Counted from the first letter of the stretch, positions 8,764-18,439 are shown. The stretch is 64,000 bases of DNA from UA16 sp905478895 (GCA_943788495.1 CALSQO010000001.1:124001-188000), one strand, 5' to 3'. The notes: generated by a model not told the origin, from the sequence alone. A program made the numbers and translations.

Positions 8764-10250
8764 TCGCGGTCCCATGTGCTGCCTTCTTTTCCGTCCTTGA
8801 TGGTAACGCCCAATTCGCTCAACGCATTTCGAATGGCGTCAGCCGTCGACCAATCCTGATTGGATTTGGCTTCACTTCTCAGGTTTACGAGGAGATCGAG
8901 CAATGGGCCAGTTTCATTTGATTCTTCGGTTTTAGCGCCTCCCTCGACTTCGAGGCCAAGGACGTCAAAAACGTAACCGTCAATCATTGATTGGAGGGCG
9001 TCTTTTTGGGTTTTGCTGATGGCCAGTTGTCCGTCTTGAACTTTGTTGATCAACTTGACCGCATCGAATAAAACACTGATTAGAATCGGCGTATTGAAGT
9101 CATCTCCCATTGCAGTAGCGCAACGATTGGAAAGCTCATCGATTTTTGCCGCTGCATTGTCCTTGTCCGATGTTGCCGGAATTTTCTTGAGTGTTTCCAA
9201 CGATTTCATTAAACGCTCAAGCCCTTTCTCTGCTGCTTGTAAGGCAGCATTGGAGAAGTCCAAGGTACTTGCATAATGCCCTTGCAGCATGAAGAATCGC
9301 ACCGTCATGGCTGAATAGCCTCGTTCGAGCAAGGGATGACTGCCTGAGATTAACTCCTCGGGTGTGAATCCGTTGCCTTCTGACTTCGCCATCTTCCGGC
9401 CATTGACCGTCAGCATGTTTCCATGCATCCAATACTTCACGGAATTTCCGTCACCGGTTGCCCCAGCGTTTTGCGCAATTTCGCACTCGTGATGTGGGAA
9501 TTTCAAGTCCATTCCTCCACCATGAATGTCGAATGCGTTGCCTAAGTATTTGGTGCTCATCACGGAGCACTCGAGGTGCCAGCCTGGAAACCCTTCACTC
9601 CAGGGTGACGGCCATTTCATCAGATGAGAAACGTCTGCCTTTTTCCATAAGGCGAAGTCCAAGGGGTCGTTTTTTTCGTCTTGTCCATCGAGGACGCGCG
9701 TGTTATTGAGCAGGTCATCAATTTTTCTCCCGGACAGCTGACCGTAAGGGAAATCCTGGCTGAACTTGCGCACATTGAAGTAGACGCTGCCGTTGGACTC
9801 ATATCCGTAGCCGCGTGCGATGATTTGTTTGATCATTTCGATCTGTTCCACGATGTGGCCTGTCGCGCTTGGCTCGATGGAAGGGCTTTTGATGTTGAAG
9901 ATGCGCATCACATCATGGAAATCATTGGTGTACTTCTGTACGATTTCCATCGGTTCAAGGTTTTCGAGCCGTGCTTTCTTGCCAATTTTATCTTCTCCAT
10001 CGTCCGAGTCCCCGGTCAGATGACCAACGTCAGTGATGTTTCGTACATAGCGCACTTGGTAGCCCAGGAAAATGAGGTACCGGTAGACAATGTCAAACGT
10101 GAGAAACGTCCGGACGTTGCCCAAGTGCACATTGCTGTATACCGTTGGGCCACAAACGTACATGCCTACATAAGGCGCATTCAAAGGAGCGAAGCGTTCC
10201 TTCTCCCGGGTCAGGCTGTTTTGAATATAAAGGGGCGTATGGTCGGACAT
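8760..10250 (-). CDS. cysS: cysteine--tRNA ligase
   Basis: A 496-residue class I synthetase. The zinc-binding and HIGH regions are fused in CGPTVYSNVHLGN (Cys33, HLGN 42-45), GWHLECSVM carries another zinc Cys, and the KMSKS loop reads KMAKS. It joins cysteine to tRNA-Cys. The start begins MSDHTPLYIQ; the longer upstream reading has no family-like residues and is rejected. It precedes and overlaps the M28 lipoprotein gene by four bases, forming a two-gene operon. A TACTTTG string about 58 bases upstream may be its promoter. Confidence 0.97.
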   Translation of the reverse strand: MSDHTPLYIQNSLTREKERFAPLNAPYVGMYVCGPTVYSNVHLGNVRTFLTFDIVYRYLIFLGYQVRYVRNITDVGHLTGDSDDGEDKIGKKARLENLEPMEIVQKYTNDFHDVMRIFNIKSPSIEPSATGHIVEQIEMIKQIIARGYGYESNGSVYFNVRKFSQDFPYGQLSGRKIDDLLNNTRVLDGQDEKNDPLDFALWKKADVSHLMKWPSPWSEGFPGWHLECSVMSTKYLGNAFDIHGGGMDLKFPHHECEIAQNAGATGDGNSVKYWMHGNMLTVNGRKMAKSEGNGFTPEELISGSHPLLERGYSAMTVRFFMLQGHYASTLDFSNAALQAAEKGLERLMKSLETLKKIPATSDKDNAAAKIDELSNRCATAMGDDFNTPILISVLFDAVKLINKVQDGQLAISKTQKDALQSMIDGYVFDVLGLEVEGGAKTEESNETGPLLDLLVNLRSEAKSNQDWSTADAIRNALSELGVTIKDGKEGSTWDRE

Positions 10251-10381
10251 AAAAAGGGGGCGATGTCTTGTGTGATACGAGCGATGTTCAGAGGATGCGC
10301 AAGTTGCTTGCAAAGTAAATCAAACCAATCGACGAATCGGATGAATTTCCATCCAGATCTTCTGTTCTTGGCTTACCCGAT

Positions 10382-11341
10382 TCAAGACTCCAATGTTTCG
10401 TTTCTCGTTGATATGGCATCGAGCATAAGCCCCGTCATGTCGTCAATCGTGATACGCGGCTGCCATCCCCAATCCCGGTTCGCAGCAGAATCGTCAATGC
10501 TCGAGGGCCAGGTCGCTGCAATGGCCTGCCGCTGATCCGGGGCATACTGCAATTGAAACTGGGGCCTTTGCTGCCGAATACTCTCTCCGACTTCACTCGG
10601 CGTGAAACTCATGGCTCCCAAGTTGTAGGATGTCCGAACCGTGATTTTTGATTTTGGGGCGCCCATGAGCTCCAATGTACCGCGCACTGCATCGTCCATG
10701 TACATCATGGGCAAGGCTTGGTCAGCTCGCAGAAAGCAGGTGTAGGGCTCGTCTTTGGCAGCATAATGATAAATATCCACGGCGTAGTCTGTTGTGCCTC
10801 CTCCCGGCACGGAACGGTGCCCTATGAGGCCTGGATACCGAACACTTCTCACATCTACGCCGTATTTTTCATGGTAATAACGGCACCAGAATTCACCGGC
10901 TTGTTTGCTGATTCCATAAACGGTCGTTGGATCGAGGGGGGCGTCTTGCGGTACGCGATTTTTGGGTGTGCTTGGACCGAAGACTGCGATGGAACTGGGC
11001 CAAAAAAGACGTGTGATCCAACCTTCTTTCGCGGCCTCCAAAACATTCAAAAGCGATTGCATATTCAAATCCCAAGCCGCCAGAGGCTTCTTCTCACCGG
11101 TGGCACTGAGCATGGCCGCCAAATGATACACCTCGTCGTATCGACCTTCCTCGAGAATTTTGGATAACGCACCTTCATCCTTAGCGTCCAGGTGCAAAAA
11201 TTTGCTGCGCATGACCGCCTCATTGTCTGGAACTCGGATGTCGGAAATGTCCACAGATTCAACGCCGAATTCCTTTTGCATAGCCAGAACCAGTTCTATG
11301 CCAAGTTGCCCTGCAGCGCCGATGACGAGACGTCGTACCAT
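10382..11341 (-). CDS. NAD-dependent epimerase/dehydratase, L-threonine 3-dehydrogenase type
   Basis: A 319-residue short-chain dehydrogenase of the extended family. The N-terminal GAAGQLG (residues 8-14) is the Rossmann dinucleotide loop and VYGISK carries the catalytic Tyr and Lys. The blocks YPGLIG, GGGTTDYAVDIY and LPMMYMDDAV match the epimerase-like threonine dehydrogenases known from Flavobacterium. These oxidise L-threonine to 2-amino-3-ketobutyrate with NAD. The start at 11341 (MVRRLVIGAA) lies five bases downstream of a TATCTTCG element. It is divergent from queA. The alternative is a nucleotide-sugar epimerase, which I find less likely given the threonine-type blocks. Confidence 0.8.
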   Translation of the reverse strand: MVRRLVIGAAGQLGIELVLAMQKEFGVESVDISDIRVPDNEAVMRSKFLHLDAKDEGALSKILEEGRYDEVYHLAAMLSATGEKKPLAAWDLNMQSLLNVLEAAKEGWITRLFWPSSIAVFGPSTPKNRVPQDAPLDPTTVYGISKQAGEFWCRYYHEKYGVDVRSVRYPGLIGHRSVPGGGTTDYAVDIYHYAAKDEPYTCFLRADQALPMMYMDDAVRGTLELMGAPKSKITVRTSYNLGAMSFTPSEVGESIRQQRPQFQLQYAPDQRQAIAATWPSSIDDSAANRDWGWQPRITIDDMTGLMLDAISTRNETLES

Positions 11342-11346
11342 GTTTA

Positions 11347-11354
11347 CGAAGATA
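11347..11354 (-). promoter_or_regulatory. TAnnTTCG promoter element for the threonine-dehydrogenase-like gene
   Basis: TATCTTCG on the minus strand ends five bases before the ATG, implying a very short or absent 5' leader. Confidence 0.55.
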
Positions 11355-11380
11355 AGATATTGTGGACGGAGAACACCATG

Positions 11381-11388
11381 TACTTTTG
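11381..11388 (+). promoter_or_regulatory. TAnnTTTG promoter element for queA
   Basis: TACTTTTG ends five bases before the GTG chosen as the queA start. The same spacing is seen for the divergent gene and for the glycosyltransferase at 47840. Confidence 0.5.
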
Positions 11389-11393
11389 TGGGT

Positions 11394-12656
11394 GTGAAAA
11401 AGTCATCTGATTTTCCAGCGCACGACAACGCCGCATTCGACTATGATTTGCCGGACTCGTTCATTGCATTGCACCCCGCAGAACCCCGCTCGGATGCGCG
11501 GCTTTTGGTCTGGGATGGCGAGGATGTAAATATGGAGCATCGTTTTGCGGATTTACCCCATCTTTTGCCTGCCGGATGTCAGCTTTGGATGAACGATACT
11601 CGCGTCATTCGTGCCCGACTTTTGCTGCAGAAAGAAACAGGCGGACGATTGGAAATTTTTCTACTGGAGCCGTTGGACCAGTCAATGGAACAATCCCTTG
11701 GTTCAATGAAGCCCGTTCGCTGGCGCTGCATGGTCAAAGGGGGGAAAAAGTGGAAATCTGGAGCGGCCGGTGTCAAGGTAGAAGATGCTGCCGGGTTGTG
11801 GGAAGTGCATGCGCATCGGATCGGCATGGAGGAGGGCATTCGCCATGTTGAATTGGAGTGGAAATTCACATCTTCCTCAACGGGACAGCCAACCGAAGTC
11901 ATGTTTTCGATGCTACTTGAATCCCTGGGCCGCATGCCATTGCCCCCATACATGCGCCGACCCGATGAGCCCGATGATGCAGCGGATTACCAGACGGTTT
12001 ACGCGGAAGTTCCGGGTTCGGTCGCCGCTCCAACGGCCGGATTGCATTACGATGCAGCCTTGTTGTCGGCGTTGAGTGCTGAGAATTCGTTGCATGCCGT
12101 GACATTGCACGTAGGAGCAGGAACGTTCAAGCCACTTGGGGAAGGAGAGGTCAAGGAGCATGTGATGCACGCTGAGAAGTGCACGGTTTCTTATGACAGT
12201 GTCAAAGCACTTGCGCAGTCCAATCAGAATCGGATTGCCACCGGTACGACGACCCTGCGTACGCTGGAAAGTCTCTATTGGTTGGCACTGAAATGGCGGA
12301 AGAATGGCCTGCAACCGTTGGTACTGGGCCAGTGGGAATGGTGCAATGAGCTATGCGCGGCAGAGGAGGAGTTGGAGTGGTCCATGGAAACGGCTATGCA
12401 ATGGCTGATTCAAAAGTTGGATGGAAGGGATTGGGAATTTGAAACGGCAATCATGATGGCGCCGCCGTACCGGGTTCGATCGGTTCAGGCGTTGATCACC
12501 AATTTCCATATGCCTCAAAGCACACTGCTTTGCCTCGTCTCATGCGCGATTGGCGAAGATTGGCGTGGGATATACGAAAAAGCCAAACGGGAGAATTTTA
12601 GATTTTTAAGCTACGGCGACGGGAGCTTGCTTCAGGTTTCTCCCTTTTTCGAGTAA
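11394..12656 (+). CDS. queA: S-adenosylmethionine:tRNA ribosyltransferase-isomerase
   Basis: A 420-residue protein of the QueA family, which moves the ribosyl part of S-adenosylmethionine onto preQ1 in tRNA to make epoxyqueuosine. Family blocks visible are FDYDLPDSFIALHP near the N-terminus, LPPYMRR, the SVAAPTAGLHYD block, VTLHVGAGTFKPL and the C-terminal NFHMPQSTLLCLVSC. There is no ATG before the conserved N-terminus, so I choose GTG 11394; GTG 11388 is an alternative but overlaps the promoter element. The protein is somewhat longer than proteobacterial QueA because of an insert around residues 70-130. It ends at a bidirectional terminator facing ppiD. Confidence 0.93.
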   Translation: MKKSSDFPAHDNAAFDYDLPDSFIALHPAEPRSDARLLVWDGEDVNMEHRFADLPHLLPAGCQLWMNDTRVIRARLLLQKETGGRLEIFLLEPLDQSMEQSLGSMKPVRWRCMVKGGKKWKSGAAGVKVEDAAGLWEVHAHRIGMEEGIRHVELEWKFTSSSTGQPTEVMFSMLLESLGRMPLPPYMRRPDEPDDAADYQTVYAEVPGSVAAPTAGLHYDAALLSALSAENSLHAVTLHVGAGTFKPLGEGEVKEHVMHAEKCTVSYDSVKALAQSNQNRIATGTTTLRTLESLYWLALKWRKNGLQPLVLGQWEWCNELCAAEEELEWSMETAMQWLIQKLDGRDWEFETAIMMAPPYRVRSVQALITNFHMPQSTLLCLVSCAIGEDWRGIYEKAKRENFRFLSYGDGSLLQVSPFFE

Positions 12657-12657
12657 C

Positions 12658-12690
12658 AAAAAAAGGCCCCCAAATCGGAGGCCTTTTTTT
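12658..12690. terminator. bidirectional terminator between queA and ppiD
   Basis: A GGCCCCC/GGAGGCC type hairpin is flanked by A and T runs on both sides. It can end both convergent transcripts. Confidence 0.85.
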
Positions 12691-12708
12691 AAGTGGGCTA
12701 GGCGCCAA

Positions 12709-14763
12709 TCAGTTGCGGTTGTCCGTCAGCTCAGCTGCATCCAACATAGCGTTGGAAATGCGTTGCGTCACTGCGCCACGTGCTCGGGCGAGCAAGCTCG
12801 TTTGCTCGGACAAGAAGTCGCTTTTTTCCGCCGCTTCGGTGGATGAAGTTGGAGCAATTACCCAAACACCATTTTCTCCGACAATTGGCATGGAGACCTC
12901 CCCATTGGCAATGGCAAACGCACGTCCGACCACTTTGGGTTCTGGTTTTGCTCCTGCGGCAGAAACAGTAGGAAATTTCAACGCAATGTTCGAAGCGGCC
13001 TTCACCGATGAACCGATCGCTGTCGCGATTTCATCCAAAGAACCCTCGTTCATTTTCGAGGCGTATAGCTCGCCTTTGGCTTCCTTGATTGCTGCGGTTC
13101 GCATTTCTTGTTCTACAGCAGCAAATTCAGGTTCGCCTTGCATTGTAATCATGTCTAGGTGGGCAACGACATAGTTTTTGTCGATCAGGATGGGATTGGA
13201 AACTTCCCCTTCTTCGGCGTTGTAGGCCCATGAAACCAGTTCAGCTGCATTGCGCAAACCTGAAATCGATGTAGCTTTTCGAAGCACCTTGTCTGCTGTG
13301 CTCGTCGCATAACCCGCCTCGCTTGAAGCGGTCATGAATGCCTCGCGTGAATTGGAAGCAATTGCAAATTCGCTCGCGGCACTGTAAGAGTTCCGAGCAG
13401 TCTCTGCTGAAGGAACAATGACACGTTCAATCATAGCCACACGAACGCGCTCAATGGCATCGGTGTGCTCCATCACTTCAATAAGATGCACGCCGAATTG
13501 GGTTCGGACAGCACTGATTGAACCGGGCTTGCTTTCGAAGCAGAAGTCCTCAAAGGGTTTCACCATACGTCCCCGAGTGAAGAAGTCATAAAAACCTCCC
13601 GTAGCCTTTGATCCGGGGTCTTCTGAGAAGCGCTCCGCCAAATCCTCAAAGGACGCTCCACGGCGCAAGGCACGTTTCAAGCTGTCTGCTCGTGCAACGA
13701 GGGCGTCCATTTCTGCGGCATCCTGAGGGTTATCCGCTTTGAGCAGGATGTGGCGGCAAGAAGCGCTGTCGGGCTCAGAAAAGAATTCCATGACCCGCGC
13801 CAGTTTGTACGATTGCTTTTTCAAGTAAGGCCCCACAAAATCACCCGGTTTTGCATTGAAAAGGGTCGACTCGTTCAGGTCCGTCTCAACGTCTGCAGAC
13901 TTCAATACGGTTGCTGTGAATGCCTTTTCGTTCGCAGTAGCTACAAATTCGCTATCGCTCAACGCAGAAGAACTCCAAAGGCCTTTTAAGTCACTCAAGT
14001 CCGACTCAATGGCTTCCGCATCTTCTGCAGAGGCAGCGAGCGGGATGCGGGCAAACGTAATGGTGCGTCCGGTTTTCTGCTCGTAAGCATCGTCGCCTTT
14101 GTGCGCTCGGTAATAAGACTTCACATCGGCATCCGAAACCGACACTTCGCTGTCGTCAATGTCGTTGAATGATTTGAATGCGTAATTGAAATTGACTTTG
14201 TTGTTGGCGGTCACAAAGTCGTACTTTCCTTCCAAGGCATTGGTGTAGACTCCAGAGGAAACCAAGTTGTCAAACTTCTCCCGCAAGCGCTTCGAAACAA
14301 TCAATCGCTTGTACGACATGAAATCTGCTTTGCCCTGAGGCGTTGCTAGCATCGCACCAAAATTCTGCTGCCAAAACTGCTTGTTTTCAGCATTGGAGTA
14401 GAATGCACGATTCATGTAGGGTGAGTATCCTGAACCAAAGAGCATTTCTTGGAATTCTTCATCGCAAACTTGAAGGCCCAAGGCATCAAAGTCGTCCCCA
14501 AGCACAATGTTTGAGGTCAGGTCATTCCAAACTTCGTCTCCCAATTGGTCGCCGCTGAATCCGAGTCGGCGCCGCTCCTGCAACTCTGATTGGTATTCCA
14601 GCGCAGTGATAGCGATTCCATCGACTTCTCCCACGTCTCGGTTGGTTCCCTGGCCCATGAGTGCCATCACAGCATCATAGGGGACCAAAAAGCCTAACAT
14701 TCCAATGCCGATCATCACGATCAATAGGCCTTGGCGGTTTCGGATTTGCTGAATCATTGACAT
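12709..14763 (-). CDS. ppiD: PpiD/SurA-like membrane-anchored peptidyl-prolyl isomerase
   Basis: A 684-residue protein. It has one N-terminal membrane anchor (LLIVMIGIGMLGFLVPY, residues 14-30), a SurA-N/PpiD-like helical chaperone region, and a parvulin domain at about residues 335-430. That domain contains the typical CRHILLKA start, FEDLAERFSEDPGS and FGVHLIEV. A second helical region follows. It should act at the periplasmic face of the inner membrane, helping newly secreted outer-membrane proteins to fold. It has its own TATCTTCG element and is the last gene of the long minus-strand envelope cluster. The name ppiD is by architecture. Confidence 0.9.
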   Translation of the reverse strand: MSMIQQIRNRQGLLIVMIGIGMLGFLVPYDAVMALMGQGTNRDVGEVDGIAITALEYQSELQERRRLGFSGDQLGDEVWNDLTSNIVLGDDFDALGLQVCDEEFQEMLFGSGYSPYMNRAFYSNAENKQFWQQNFGAMLATPQGKADFMSYKRLIVSKRLREKFDNLVSSGVYTNALEGKYDFVTANNKVNFNYAFKSFNDIDDSEVSVSDADVKSYYRAHKGDDAYEQKTGRTITFARIPLAASAEDAEAIESDLSDLKGLWSSSALSDSEFVATANEKAFTATVLKSADVETDLNESTLFNAKPGDFVGPYLKKQSYKLARVMEFFSEPDSASCRHILLKADNPQDAAEMDALVARADSLKRALRRGASFEDLAERFSEDPGSKATGGFYDFFTRGRMVKPFEDFCFESKPGSISAVRTQFGVHLIEVMEHTDAIERVRVAMIERVIVPSAETARNSYSAASEFAIASNSREAFMTASSEAGYATSTADKVLRKATSISGLRNAAELVSWAYNAEEGEVSNPILIDKNYVVAHLDMITMQGEPEFAAVEQEMRTAAIKEAKGELYASKMNEGSLDEIATAIGSSVKAASNIALKFPTVSAAGAKPEPKVVGRAFAIANGEVSMPIVGENGVWVIAPTSSTEAAEKSDFLSEQTSLLARARGAVTQRISNAMLDAAELTDNRN

Positions 14764-14790
14764 GGTATCATTCTCTTTTTTAAAGGTCTG

Positions 14791-14798
14791 CGAAGATA
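14791..14798 (-). promoter_or_regulatory. TAnnTTCG promoter element for ppiD
   Basis: TATCTTCG on the minus strand lies 27 bases before the ppiD ATG, inside the gap after the CorC/CNNM gene. Confidence 0.5.
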
Positions 14799-14867
14799 AG
14801 GGAAATCGTGCAAAGACACACGCAGTTCACCGTTGCTCGGTTGTACGTTGAATCCATTCCGAGGGTT

Positions 14868-16166
14868 TCACCCGGTTGGGGGGTCCGTTTGTGTGACGAT
14901 TACCGTCTTAATTTTGCTGCTACCCACTTGTTCGACGGTGATGGTGCAGTGCTCGAATCGCAGGGTAAATCCGGCATCTGGAATGTCTTCTGCATGGTGC
15001 AATACGAGTCCGCCCAAGGTCTCGTAATCGTCCAATTCAGGCATGGAAAGTCCATATTTTTCATTGAGCTCCTCCACATGGAGCCGCGCGGAAAACTGCC
15101 AGCGACCCGATTCGAGTTCATCTTCGATCAGTTCTTCGGTATCGTGCTCGTCTTCAATATCACCGATCAACTGCTCCATGATATCCTCCATGGTCAAGAT
15201 GCCAGATGTTCCCCCAAACTCGTCGACAACAATGGCCAAATGTCGTTTGCGTTGAATGAACCGTTTGAGCACGTCATCGGCAGGCATGGGCTCAGGGACC
15301 ACGAAGGTGGGGTGAAGAATGCTTTTGACCGATTCGGGATCTTTGAACAAATCTTTGGAGTGGACATACCCAATGGTTTGGTCAATGTCATCTCGGTAAA
15401 TGACAATCTTCGAAAGGCCTGTGCTGATAAAGAGCGACTTCACTTCTTCCAACGGGGTTTCTAAATCCACGGCAACGACTTCATTTCGAGGCACCAAACA
15501 GTCGCGGGCCAGCACTTTATTGAACTCAAGTGCATTTTGCATGATTTGCAACTCGTGCTCTAACTCTTGCTCGGGCTCCATGCGACCGCTCATTTCTCGG
15601 ATGAAATGATCCAAATCGGTGGCGCCCAATTGTTCGTTGCGTGCTTCATCGGATTGTGCGGACCTTCCAATTAACTGGATTGAGAGTTTACTCAATGCGA
15701 CAACGATGTACCCGGGCACCATGAGCACATAGTGAATGATCAGGAGGGGTGCGGCGAAAAACTTCAGCCAGAAATTCGCATTCGCATGAAAAAGAGCTTT
15801 GGGGATGAATTCGGCTAGGACCAAGATCACGGCCGTTGTCAGGGCGGTTTGTGTCGCTAACACAGCAAATGGATTGGCTGCAACCGTCCAGTCATTCACT
15901 TGGAAAATGGCATTGCTGATCAACGCTCCCGATTCAAGTCCGCAGAAGACCAGGGCGAGGTTGTTGCCAACCAACATGGTTGCGATGAACAATTGGGGGC
16001 GAGCCGCCATGTGCGCTAGAATTTTGCCTTGCCACGTGCTTTTGGAGTCAAGCTCCAGTTGCAATCGATTGGCCGATACGTAGGCAATTTCCATTCCAGA
16101 AAAAAAAGCAGAAGCCAAGAGCGAAAGGCCAATAATGAGCAGCGTACTGGAGGGATCGGGGTCCAT
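14868..16166 (-). CDS. CNNM/CorC-family transporter-like protein (hemolysin C type)
   Basis: A 432-residue membrane protein. A CNNM (DUF21) domain with three to four membrane segments covers about residues 1-190. A CBS pair follows at about 205-325, containing the conserved IVVDEFGGTSGILTMEDI block. A C-terminal CorC/HlyC domain starts at about 345. Members of this family are linked to magnesium or cobalt efflux and membrane ion balance; the hemolysin name is historical. It resembles GldE encoded 5 kb away in the same cluster, so the two are probably old paralogues. It lies between a small membrane protein gene and ppiD. I cannot name the ion. Confidence 0.88.
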   Translation of the reverse strand: MDPDPSSTLLIIGLSLLASAFFSGMEIAYVSANRLQLELDSKSTWQGKILAHMAARPQLFIATMLVGNNLALVFCGLESGALISNAIFQVNDWTVAANPFAVLATQTALTTAVILVLAEFIPKALFHANANFWLKFFAAPLLIIHYVLMVPGYIVVALSKLSIQLIGRSAQSDEARNEQLGATDLDHFIREMSGRMEPEQELEHELQIMQNALEFNKVLARDCLVPRNEVVAVDLETPLEEVKSLFISTGLSKIVIYRDDIDQTIGYVHSKDLFKDPESVKSILHPTFVVPEPMPADDVLKRFIQRKRHLAIVVDEFGGTSGILTMEDIMEQLIGDIEDEHDTEELIEDELESGRWQFSARLHVEELNEKYGLSMPELDDYETLGGLVLHHAEDIPDAGFTLRFEHCTITVEQVGSSKIKTVIVTQTDPPTG

Positions 16167-16205
16167 GGGAAGTGTCTAGTGCAAACCTAATAATAATGCG
16201 TCAAC

Positions 16206-16415
16206 TCAATGCCGCTCCATTTTTTTTCGAAAATACCGTCGGAACGCATACCAGGCCGCTGCGATCAGCGGCAAAACCACAAGTTGTTTCCTTTCTTCCC
16301 AACCGTCTTCAAGGATGAACCACGTTGTCGCGATCGTGCAAGCAGCAATGACCAACAACCAGAATTTCTCTGCTGTTTTGTTGATTTTCACGAGTGTTTC
16401 TTGGTCCATGGCCAT
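16206..16415 (-). CDS. small two-segment membrane protein
   Basis: A 69-residue protein with two hydrophobic segments (WLLVIAACTIATTWFIL at about 19-35 and VVLPLIAAAWYAF at about 46-58) and a basic C-terminus, RRYFRKKMERH. By the positive-inside rule the basic tail should be cytoplasmic. The start is ATG 16415; ATG 16409 in the same frame is also possible. It lies nine bases after lptC and 40 bases before the CNNM gene, so it belongs to the same transcript. I do not recognise a family. Confidence 0.75.
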   Translation of the reverse strand: MAMDQETLVKINKTAEKFWLLVIAACTIATTWFILEDGWEERKQLVVLPLIAAAWYAFRRYFRKKMERH

Positions 16416-16424
16416 GGATTCTAT

Positions 16425-16997
16425 TCAATTGAATTTTTCGGTTCCTTCCAAAATAATCTCTCCTTTTGGCTGGATGATTTGGTAGTTTTCAAAACGACCA
16501 TCGGACTCCAATCCCTCGCCTCGCAGTACTCCTTGCTCGCTGGTGATGGTGACGGGACGGTTGGTCCAAACGCGGTTGGAGTCTTCAGCCCAAACCAAGT
16601 ATTCGGTTTCCAAAACGTCACCTTTACGGTTGCTTAGGACCACCTCATGTTCCGCGACCAAGCGTAAGTTTTTTTCATCAAGCGAGGCCCACTGCGCTTG
16701 CAAATGGGCCTCATGATTGGCCTCATTTCCATCAATAAAAAGTTCCATTCCTTTCCGCACTTCCACGAGGTCTTCTGGCGATTCCGCGGACCCCCCTTCA
16801 ATGCGTGTCATTTCACCAGCCTTCAGCACATGAAGCGTATTGCCACGTTCTGAATAGGTGAAGGTGCCATTGATGACGCGCTGCATCGGAGGGTGCTCAG
16901 CTGCTTGGATTTCGGATACTTCTTGATCCGAATTGGAACAACCCGCTACGGCCAGAAAGGCGAGCGCTATTGGTGTGATCCAGCTCGGAACCATCAA
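16425..16997 (-). CDS. lptC: LptC-like lipopolysaccharide export lipoprotein
   Basis: A 190-residue protein with a signal peptide ending LAVAGC (Cys20) and a mature part made of regularly spaced beta strands, as in the LptC/LptA jellyroll. The segments VLSNRKGDVLETEYLVW and GVLRGEGLESD match the OstA-like repeat found in Bacteroidota LptC. It should connect the LptBFG transporter to the periplasmic bridge that carries lipopolysaccharide to the outer membrane. Bacteroidota LptC is often a lipoprotein, as here. It lies 15 bases downstream of the TPR gene in the envelope cluster. An OstA-like partner is encoded at 37998. Confidence 0.85.
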   Translation of the reverse strand: MMVPSWITPIALAFLAVAGCSNSDQEVSEIQAAEHPPMQRVINGTFTYSERGNTLHVLKAGEMTRIEGGSAESPEDLVEVRKGMELFIDGNEANHEAHLQAQWASLDEKNLRLVAEHEVVLSNRKGDVLETEYLVWAEDSNRVWTNRPVTITSEQGVLRGEGLESDGRFENYQIIQPKGEIILEGTEKFN

Positions 16998-17012
16998 GGT
17001 GTTCCTGTTGGT

Positions 17013-18422
17013 TTAGCGCACACGGATTGAAGTCTTTTCACCGCTGCAAGGACACCCCGAAATGGAAGGGATGGTGATTTCATCACCAACACTCTTTCCG
17101 ACGGTGAAAATCTCTTCGACACTCGGAAATTGCTTGCTATTGCTGTTGAGCTTTTTCCGTGCTTTCGCGGCTGTTTCCTCATCGCCTTTGTTCACCGCTC
17201 GCTGGTAGTAGTCACACGCTCGCAGGTAGGCAAGGCGGCTTCCTAGTGCTCCGTCGTTGCAATTTGAAGCGGCACCGGCGATGGCATCTCCAATCAACAT
17301 CAGGGCGTCCGCACTTTCGCTATTGATGGCGAGCACTTGCTGCGCGTATTTTCGTGCAGCGGACGTCTTGCCCAAAAAGGAGGCAATCTTCCCTGTTTTC
17401 AAGAGATACATCTCCTTTTCAGCGCATTCCCCACAGAGGGCGACGGCCTGCTCCATGTAACTCAGGGCCTCCTTGAAATTTTCAACGTTCGCTTGCTCAC
17501 CGCCAATGGCAAATGCGGAGGGGTGACTGGGCTCTTCAGCATGCACCGCTTCCGCCACCGGCAAATAAAGGTCATTGTCTGTGCAGTCTTTCTGATTCAG
17601 CAAGCGAAGGACCTTCTTCTTGAGGTCAAAATTGGCCGTGTCAGCCGCGATTTTTTCGCTCAAAACAGGCACCATGTCTTCGCACTGTGCAATGGCGATA
17701 AAAACCTTGTCAATGTTGGACTTTGCCTTTTCGTATTTCGCTGCATCCTTGGCATTGTCATTTGCTTTTGCCGTAGCTACCCCGGTTTCGATGTGGCCGA
17801 TGAGCATGAGGTATTCCGTGAGCATTTCGCCCAATCTTTCCCGTGCCTCGAGGTCATCTTCCATGGCTTTCATGGCATAGAATGAGGTGACGTAATAGGT
17901 GCTCAACGCTTTGGACCAGAGTGCGGCAGGGACTCCAGCGGTTATGGCGGAATCAGCACCCAGGCATTCAATGCTTTCTTTCAAGAGCGCCGTAGCTTCA
18001 GCCGACCCGGGCTTTTTGAAGATTTTGTACTGGTCCATTCCCTTTTGAGCCAGCACCATGCAATCGTTTTTCGGGTACTTTTTGGTCGCAGGGAAAAGCT
18101 CCATCCGCTGATCGTACAACAAGAAAATGCTGTCTGCAATGGAAGCTCTTCGGGCCTCATCTTCCGTCTTCTTCAACTGGTCATTGAGGAATGTTACTCC
18201 ATCGCGAAGAATGTTTTCGGTAGCCGTTAGCGGGCAAACATCGCAAGCTTTTTTCCATTGGATGTAAGCTTCGTCATAATTCTTCTGCTTCTTATAACTT
18301 CGGTAAACGCTAATGGCTTCTTTGCAAAGCAATTGTTGTTCGTCCGTTTCGCCGTAACGGTCTTGACCAAATGAGGCCAATGGCAGCATGAGTGCTGCGA
18401 GGAGGATGGTAACGAGTCTCAT
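17013..18422 (-). CDS. secreted TPR-repeat protein
   Basis: A 469-residue protein with a clean signal peptide (MRLVTILLAALMLPLASFGQ) followed by helical repeats. The clearest TPR-like units are around residues 45-65, 300-335 and 340-400 (for example NFKEALSYMEQAVAL). Several Cys residues (CDVCP, CGECAE, GCPCSG near the end) could form disulfides or bind metal. It is probably a periplasmic or outer-membrane-associated scaffold. It sits 17 bases downstream of the outer-membrane protein and 15 bases upstream of lptC, so it is co-transcribed with both. No specific function can be named. Confidence 0.8.
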   Translation of the reverse strand: MRLVTILLAALMLPLASFGQDRYGETDEQQLLCKEAISVYRSYKKQKNYDEAYIQWKKACDVCPLTATENILRDGVTFLNDQLKKTEDEARRASIADSIFLLYDQRMELFPATKKYPKNDCMVLAQKGMDQYKIFKKPGSAEATALLKESIECLGADSAITAGVPAALWSKALSTYYVTSFYAMKAMEDDLEARERLGEMLTEYLMLIGHIETGVATAKANDNAKDAAKYEKAKSNIDKVFIAIAQCEDMVPVLSEKIAADTANFDLKKKVLRLLNQKDCTDNDLYLPVAEAVHAEEPSHPSAFAIGGEQANVENFKEALSYMEQAVALCGECAEKEMYLLKTGKIASFLGKTSAARKYAQQVLAINSESADALMLIGDAIAGAASNCNDGALGSRLAYLRACDYYQRAVNKGDEETAAKARKKLNSNSKQFPSVEEIFTVGKSVGDEITIPSISGCPCSGEKTSIRVR

Positions 18423-18439
18423 AATCTTTCTTGTCTATC

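Noticed and set aside
9681..10535. A 284-codon open frame on the plus strand
   Set aside because: It lies almost wholly antisense to cysS, has no recognisable motif or family-like composition and is explained as a shadow of the real gene.
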